A stretch of 7,722 nt of DNA from contig JALORJ010000106.1 in assembly GCA_025459035.1 (NCBI GenBank), forward strand, positions 1 to 7,722, read 5' to 3'. The translations under genes were made by a program, and so were the position numbers. This DNA is from Burkholderiales bacterium (GTDB lineage: Bacteria > Pseudomonadota > Gammaproteobacteria > Burkholderiales > Ga0077523). Positions 5,265 to 7,722 of the stretch are shown here, piece by piece. The notes under the pieces are model-generated. The model was given only the letters and a program-made list of their open reading frames with translations, ran no database searches and had not been told where the DNA came from. The number at the start of each line of letters is the position of its first letter. Positions within the stretch are counted from its first letter, which is position 1.

Positions 5265-6035
5265 TCATCCGCCGGCCATCACGCCGCCGTCGACGACCAG
5301 CGTGTGACCGTTGATGTAGTCGCCCGCGGGGCTGGCCAGCAGCAGCGCGGCGCCTCCGAGTTCGCCGGGGCGCCCGGCCCGCCGCAGCGGATGGTGCGTC
5401 TCGAGCGCGGCCGTGACGCGCGGAATCACCTGTTCGGTCAGGCGCGTCGGGAAGAAGCCGGGCGCGATCGCGTTGACGCGGATGCCGTGCGGGCCCCACT
5501 TGACCGCGAGGTCGCGCGTCAGGCCGATCAAGGCGGCCTTCGAGCCGCTGTAGCCGACCGCGTCGAGGGTCTCGGGACGCTCGCCCTTCAGGCCGGCCAC
5601 CGACGCGACGTTGACGATCTTTCCCCAGCGCTGCGCCATCATGCCTGGCGCCACGGCCTGCGACGCCCAGAACGCGCCGAAGTAGTTGACCGCCGTGACG
5701 TGCACGAACTTGTCGGCCGGCATCGCCTCGGCCGGCGCGGCCCACGAGATCCCGGCGCCGTTGACGAGGATGTCGACCGGGCCGCCCAGCAACATCACGG
5801 TCTCGGCCACGGCACGCTGGACGTCGGCCTGGACCGCGACGTCGCCCTGGACGCAGACCGCGTCGGGAATCGCGACGCGGGCCTCGTCGAACCACGCGGT
5901 GCGCCGCGCCAGCAGCGCGACGCGGGCCCCGGCGTCGTGCAGGGCCTGCGCGATCTCGAGCCCGAGGCCGCGCGACCCGCCGGTCACGAGGGCGCGGCGG
6001 CCGTCGAGGCGGAAGCGATCGAAGACGGTGGCCAT
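5265..6035 (-). CDS. Short-chain dehydrogenase/reductase (classical SDR, FabG-like)
   Basis: A 256-residue cytoplasmic NAD(P)-dependent oxidoreductase of usual classical SDR length. The Rossmann glycine motif is TGGSRGLG (18-25), followed by the NGAG motif (92-95). The catalytic residues are S145 in NVASVAG, Y162 and K166 in YSGSK, with a slightly long Ser-Tyr spacing (17 instead of about 13). The end has the family block PGFFPTRLT (182-190) and GHTLVVDGG (243-251). An Arg near the end of beta-2 (LLARR, 41-45) hints at NADP, but this is weak. The substrate cannot be told; relatives reduce 3-oxoacyl chains, sugars acids or alcohols. ATG 6035 is preferred over the upstream in-frame GTG 6044 because GGAG lies 8 nt upstream of it. 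It is first in a leftward unit with the MFS gene and diverges from gcdH. Confidence 0.9.
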   Translation of the reverse strand: MATVFDRFRLDGRRALVTGGSRGLGLEIAQALHDAGARVALLARRTAWFDEARVAIPDAVCVQGDVAVQADVQRAVAETVMLLGGPVDILVNGAGISWAAPAEAMPADKFVHVTAVNYFGAFWASQAVAPGMMAQRWGKIVNVASVAGLKGERPETLDAVGYSGSKAALIGLTRDLAVKWGPHGIRVNAIAPGFFPTRLTEQVIPRVTAALETHHPLRRAGRPGELGGAALLLASPAGDYINGHTLVVDGGVMAGG

Positions 6036-6262
6036 GGCCTGCACTCCGGAGCAAGGGGACCGCGCCTGTGTACCACCGCAGCGCGCCGCGGCGGACCTGG
6101 CCGGGGGTCGGGCCGGCGTCGGCGCCAGGGCGGCGAGTCACACGCCGGCAACGTGCCCGCCCCACCGTGCGTCGCGGACGGCGGACGTCGGGCTTTGCCG
6201 GACGCGGCTGCGCCGCGACAATCGCGATCCGCCCGGTCGTCGCCCTTCACGAGGTCTCCCGC
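6036..6262. promoter_or_regulatory. Divergent SDR/gcdH intergenic region
   Basis: This 227-bp gap must hold promoters for both directions. A candidate sigma-70 promoter for gcdH is seen near its right end. An inverted repeat CGGCG (6131-6135) / CGCCG (6143-6147) around AGTCACA lies midway and might be an operator. No convincing promoter toward the SDR gene could be picked. No regulator gene sits beside it, unlike many gcdH loci with a divergent LysR gene. Confidence 0.5.
6195..6222 (+). promoter_or_regulatory. Candidate sigma-70 promoter of gcdH
   Basis: A -35-like TTGCCG (6195-6200) and a -10-like GACAAT (6217-6222) are separated by 16 nt, each matching consensus at four of six positions. 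The start site would be near 6229, about 34 nt before ATG 6263. The -10 lies in one of the few AT-richer spots of the gap. The spacer contains a GCGGC/GCCGC mini-palindrome that may be chance in this composition. Confidence 0.35.
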
Positions 6263-7453
6263 ATGAACGCTCCCGCCCCCGTCGCCGCCTTCCAGTGGGA
6301 CGACCCCTTCCTGCTGTCGGACCAGCTCACGGCCGAGGAGCGCATGGTCCAGGACAGCGCCCGCGCGTACTGCACGGAACAGCTGATGCCGCGCGTGCTG
6401 GAGGCCAACCGCCACGAGCGCTTCGACCGCGAGATCGTGCGCGAGATGGGCGCGCTGGGTTTCCTCGGCTCGACGCTCGAGGGCTACGGCTGCGCCGGTG
6501 TCAACAACGTGAGCTACGGCCTGATCGCGCGCGAGGTCGAGCGCGTCGACTCGGGGCTGCGCTCGGCGATGAGCGTGCAGTCGTCGCTCGTGATGTACCC
6601 GATCCACACCTTCGGCTCGGAAGAGCAGCGCCAGCGCTTCCTGCCGGGACTGGCGAAGGGCGACCTGGTCGGCTGCTTCGGGCTGACCGAGCCCGATCAC
6701 GGCTCGGACCCGGGCGGCATGGTCACGCGGGCGCGCAAGGTGGACGGCGGCTGGCGCATGAGCGGCGCGAAGATGTGGATCACGAACTCGCCGATCGCCG
6801 ATCTGGCCGTCGTCTGGGCCAAGGACGACGGCGACACGATCCGCGGCTTCATCGTCGAGCGCGGCATGCAGGGGTTCTCGACGCCGAAGATCGAAGGCAA
6901 GTTCAGCCTGCGTGCGAGCGTCACCGGCGAGATCGTCCTCGACGACGTCTTCGTTCCGGACGCCAACGTGCTGCCGGGGGTGAAGGGCCTGAAGGGTCCG
7001 TTCTCGTGTCTCAACAAGGCGCGCTTCGGCATCTCGTGGGGCGCCCTCGGTGCGGCCGAGTTCTGCTGGCAGGCGGCGCGCACGTACACGATGGAGCGCA
7101 TGCAGTTCGGTCGGCCGCTCGCGGCGAACCAGCTGATCCAGCTCAAGCTGGCCGACATGCAGACCGAGATCGCGCTCGGACTGCAGAGCGTGCTGCGCGT
7201 GGGGCGGCTGATGGACGAGGGCCGCGCGACGCCGGAGATGGTGTCGATCATCAAGCGCAACTCGTGCGGCAAGGCGCTCGCGATCGCGCGCGTCGCCCGC
7301 GACATGCACGGCGGCAACGGCATCTCGGACGAGTACCACGTGATCCGCCACGTGATGAACCTCGAGGCGGTCAACACCTACGAAGGCACGCACGACGTGC
7401 ATGCGCTGATCCTGGGCCGCGCGATGACCGGCATCCAGGCGTTCTCGGCATGA
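6263..7453 (+). CDS. gcdH: Glutaryl-CoA dehydrogenase
   Basis: A 396-residue FAD acyl-CoA dehydrogenase that oxidises and decarboxylates glutaryl-CoA to crotonyl-CoA in lysine, tryptophan, glutarate and benzoyl-CoA breakdown; electrons go to ETF. Blocks match the known enzyme closely: DSGLRSAMSVQSSL (97-110), including R100, the Arg that contacts the substrate carboxylate; FGLTEPDHGSDP (139-150); MWITNSPIADLAVVWA (171-186); GKFSLRAS (212-219); LNKARFGISWG (250-260); RMQFGRPLAANQLIQ (279-293); ARDMHGGNGISDEYH (355-369); and NTYEGTHDVHALILGRA (371-387), with E374 as catalytic base and Y373 before it. The conserved Arg and Tyr-Glu support the decarboxylating type, though that is not proof. Length and all core motifs are normal. 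ATG 6263 has GAGG with an 8-nt spacer. The stop overlaps a mini-ORF leading to the CoA-transferase gene, so the two form an operon. Confidence 0.95.
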   Translation: MNAPAPVAAFQWDDPFLLSDQLTAEERMVQDSARAYCTEQLMPRVLEANRHERFDREIVREMGALGFLGSTLEGYGCAGVNNVSYGLIAREVERVDSGLRSAMSVQSSLVMYPIHTFGSEEQRQRFLPGLAKGDLVGCFGLTEPDHGSDPGGMVTRARKVDGGWRMSGAKMWITNSPIADLAVVWAKDDGDTIRGFIVERGMQGFSTPKIEGKFSLRASVTGEIVLDDVFVPDANVLPGVKGLKGPFSCLNKARFGISWGALGAAEFCWQAARTYTMERMQFGRPLAANQLIQLKLADMQTEIALGLQSVLRVGRLMDEGRATPEMVSIIKRNSCGKALAIARVARDMHGGNGISDEYHVIRHVMNLEAVNTYEGTHDVHALILGRAMTGIQAFSA

Positions 7454-7491
7454 CGCGACGCGGGCTCTCGTCGCGCGAGCGCGCGCGATGA
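7450..7491 (+). CDS. 13-codon mini-ORF bridging gcdH and the CoA-transferase gene
   Basis: ATG 7450 overlaps the gcdH TGA (ATGA at 7450-7453), and its own TGA overlaps the CoA-transferase ATG (ATGA at 7488-7491). The peptide, MTRRGLSSRERAR, is strongly basic and unlikely to be a functional protein. The arrangement could let ribosomes terminate and restart from gcdH to the next gene, which lacks a clear Shine-Dalgarno. The double overlap may also be chance in a 34-nt gap. Confidence 0.25.
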   Translation: MTRRGLSSRERAR

Positions 7492-7722
7492 CCGCAGCGG
7501 CCTCCGACGGCCTGTCGGGCGGCGCACTGCCGCCGCGGGGCGCGCTGTCGCACCTGCGCGTGCTGGACCTGTCACGGGTGCTGGCCGGCCCGTGGTGCGG
7601 GCAGATCCTGGCCGACCTCGGGGCCGACGTGATCAAGGTCGAGCGCCCGGGTCACGGCGACGACACGCGTGCCTGGGGGCCGCCGTGGATGCCCGACGCG
7701 CAGGGTGGCCACACCACCGAGT
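7488..7722 (+). CDS. CaiB/BaiF family CoA-transferase, N-terminal part (probable succinyl-CoA:glutarate type)
   Basis: The first 78 codons of a class III CoA-transferase run off the right edge; family members are about 400 residues. The diagnostic start of the fold is visible: LRVLDLSRVLAGPWCGQILADLGADVIKVERPGHGDDTR (about 23-61), where the LAGP..G..LADLGADVIKVE block contributes to the CoA site. The catalytic Asp lies beyond the edge. Just downstream of gcdH, such genes commonly encode a transferase moving CoA to glutarate (the SUGCT-like role), supplying glutaryl-CoA. This specificity comes from context, not from the visible residues. ATG 7488 lies 34 nt after the gcdH stop with only a weak GCGAG upstream, so coupling through the mini-ORF is possible. 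Confidence 0.88.
   Translation, partial: MTAAASDGLSGGALPPRGALSHLRVLDLSRVLAGPWCGQILADLGADVIKVERPGHGDDTRAWGPPWMPDAQGGHTTE

Noticed and set aside
6036..6044. GTG start three codons upstream in the SDR gene
   Set aside because: It would sit directly against the GGAG, whereas ATG 6035 has a proper 8-nt spacer.
5984..7636. 550-codon minus-strand frame opposite gcdH
   Set aside because: Antisense to a textbook GcdH; composition (Arg, His, Asp, Leu) is typical of an antisense GC-rich frame.
1..7722. Thiosulfate-oxidising Sox cluster, CRISPR array, insertion sequence, tRNA or phage genes
   Set aside because: Only the SoxYZ-like fusion is present, without soxAXBCD; no regularly spaced repeats, transposase, terminal repeats, tRNA-like folds or phage proteins were seen.

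Overview
The window is very GC-rich, double-stranded bacterial chromosome, densely packed with short intergenic gaps. Strongly GC-biased third codon positions leave long open frames antisense to real genes. The gene content is a periplasmic PQQ alcohol dehydrogenase with SoxYZ-like and metallo-hydrolase partners, a sigma-54 promoter, and a glutaryl-CoA dehydrogenase followed by a CoA-transferase. This fits an aerobic, metabolically versatile proteobacterium, most likely a betaproteobacterium of the Burkholderiales/Rhodocyclales type. That placement is inferred from gene content only. I see no mobile element, tRNA, rRNA or CRISPR array.

Layout: everything from 1 to about 6035 is on the minus strand, read right to left. 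The order is an SDR oxidoreductase (6035-5265), a possible small ORF (5245-5141), an MFS transporter of the monocarboxylate/OFA type (5144-3876), a hairpin, a secreted Sel1-repeat protein (3721-3155), a UspA-like protein (3158-2712), a secreted SoxYZ-like fusion carrier (2599-1796), a secreted metallo-beta-lactamase-fold hydrolase (1799-852), and the first 212 codons of an ExaA-type quinoprotein alcohol dehydrogenase (637 to the left edge). On the plus strand, diverging from the SDR across a 227-bp gap, are glutaryl-CoA dehydrogenase gcdH (6263-7453) and the start of a CaiB/BaiF CoA-transferase (7488 to the right edge).

Two functional units stand out. The left unit is a periplasmic alcohol-oxidation module. 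The quinoprotein dehydrogenase sits directly downstream of a translationally coupled pair (ATGA overlap): a carrier with one cysteine in a Gly-rich motif at the end of its SoxY-like half, and a zinc hydrolase. This is the partly described but mechanistically unexplained 'quinoprotein relay' association. The dehydrogenase has its own promoter region: an exact sigma-54 consensus (745-760), a 17-bp imperfect palindrome about 89 bp upstream of the predicted start site (815-831), and a perfect 10-bp-stem hairpin (773-799). A weaker sigma-54-like element (2667-2682) precedes the carrier gene, so the whole module may answer to one enhancer-binding activator.

The right unit is the lower glutarate/lysine/tryptophan/benzoyl-CoA degradation step. 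The CoA-transferase would make glutaryl-CoA from glutarate, and GcdH would oxidatively decarboxylate it to crotonyl-CoA. The two genes are bridged by a 13-codon mini-ORF with ATGA overlaps at both ends. The SDR and MFS genes have no specific assignable substrate.
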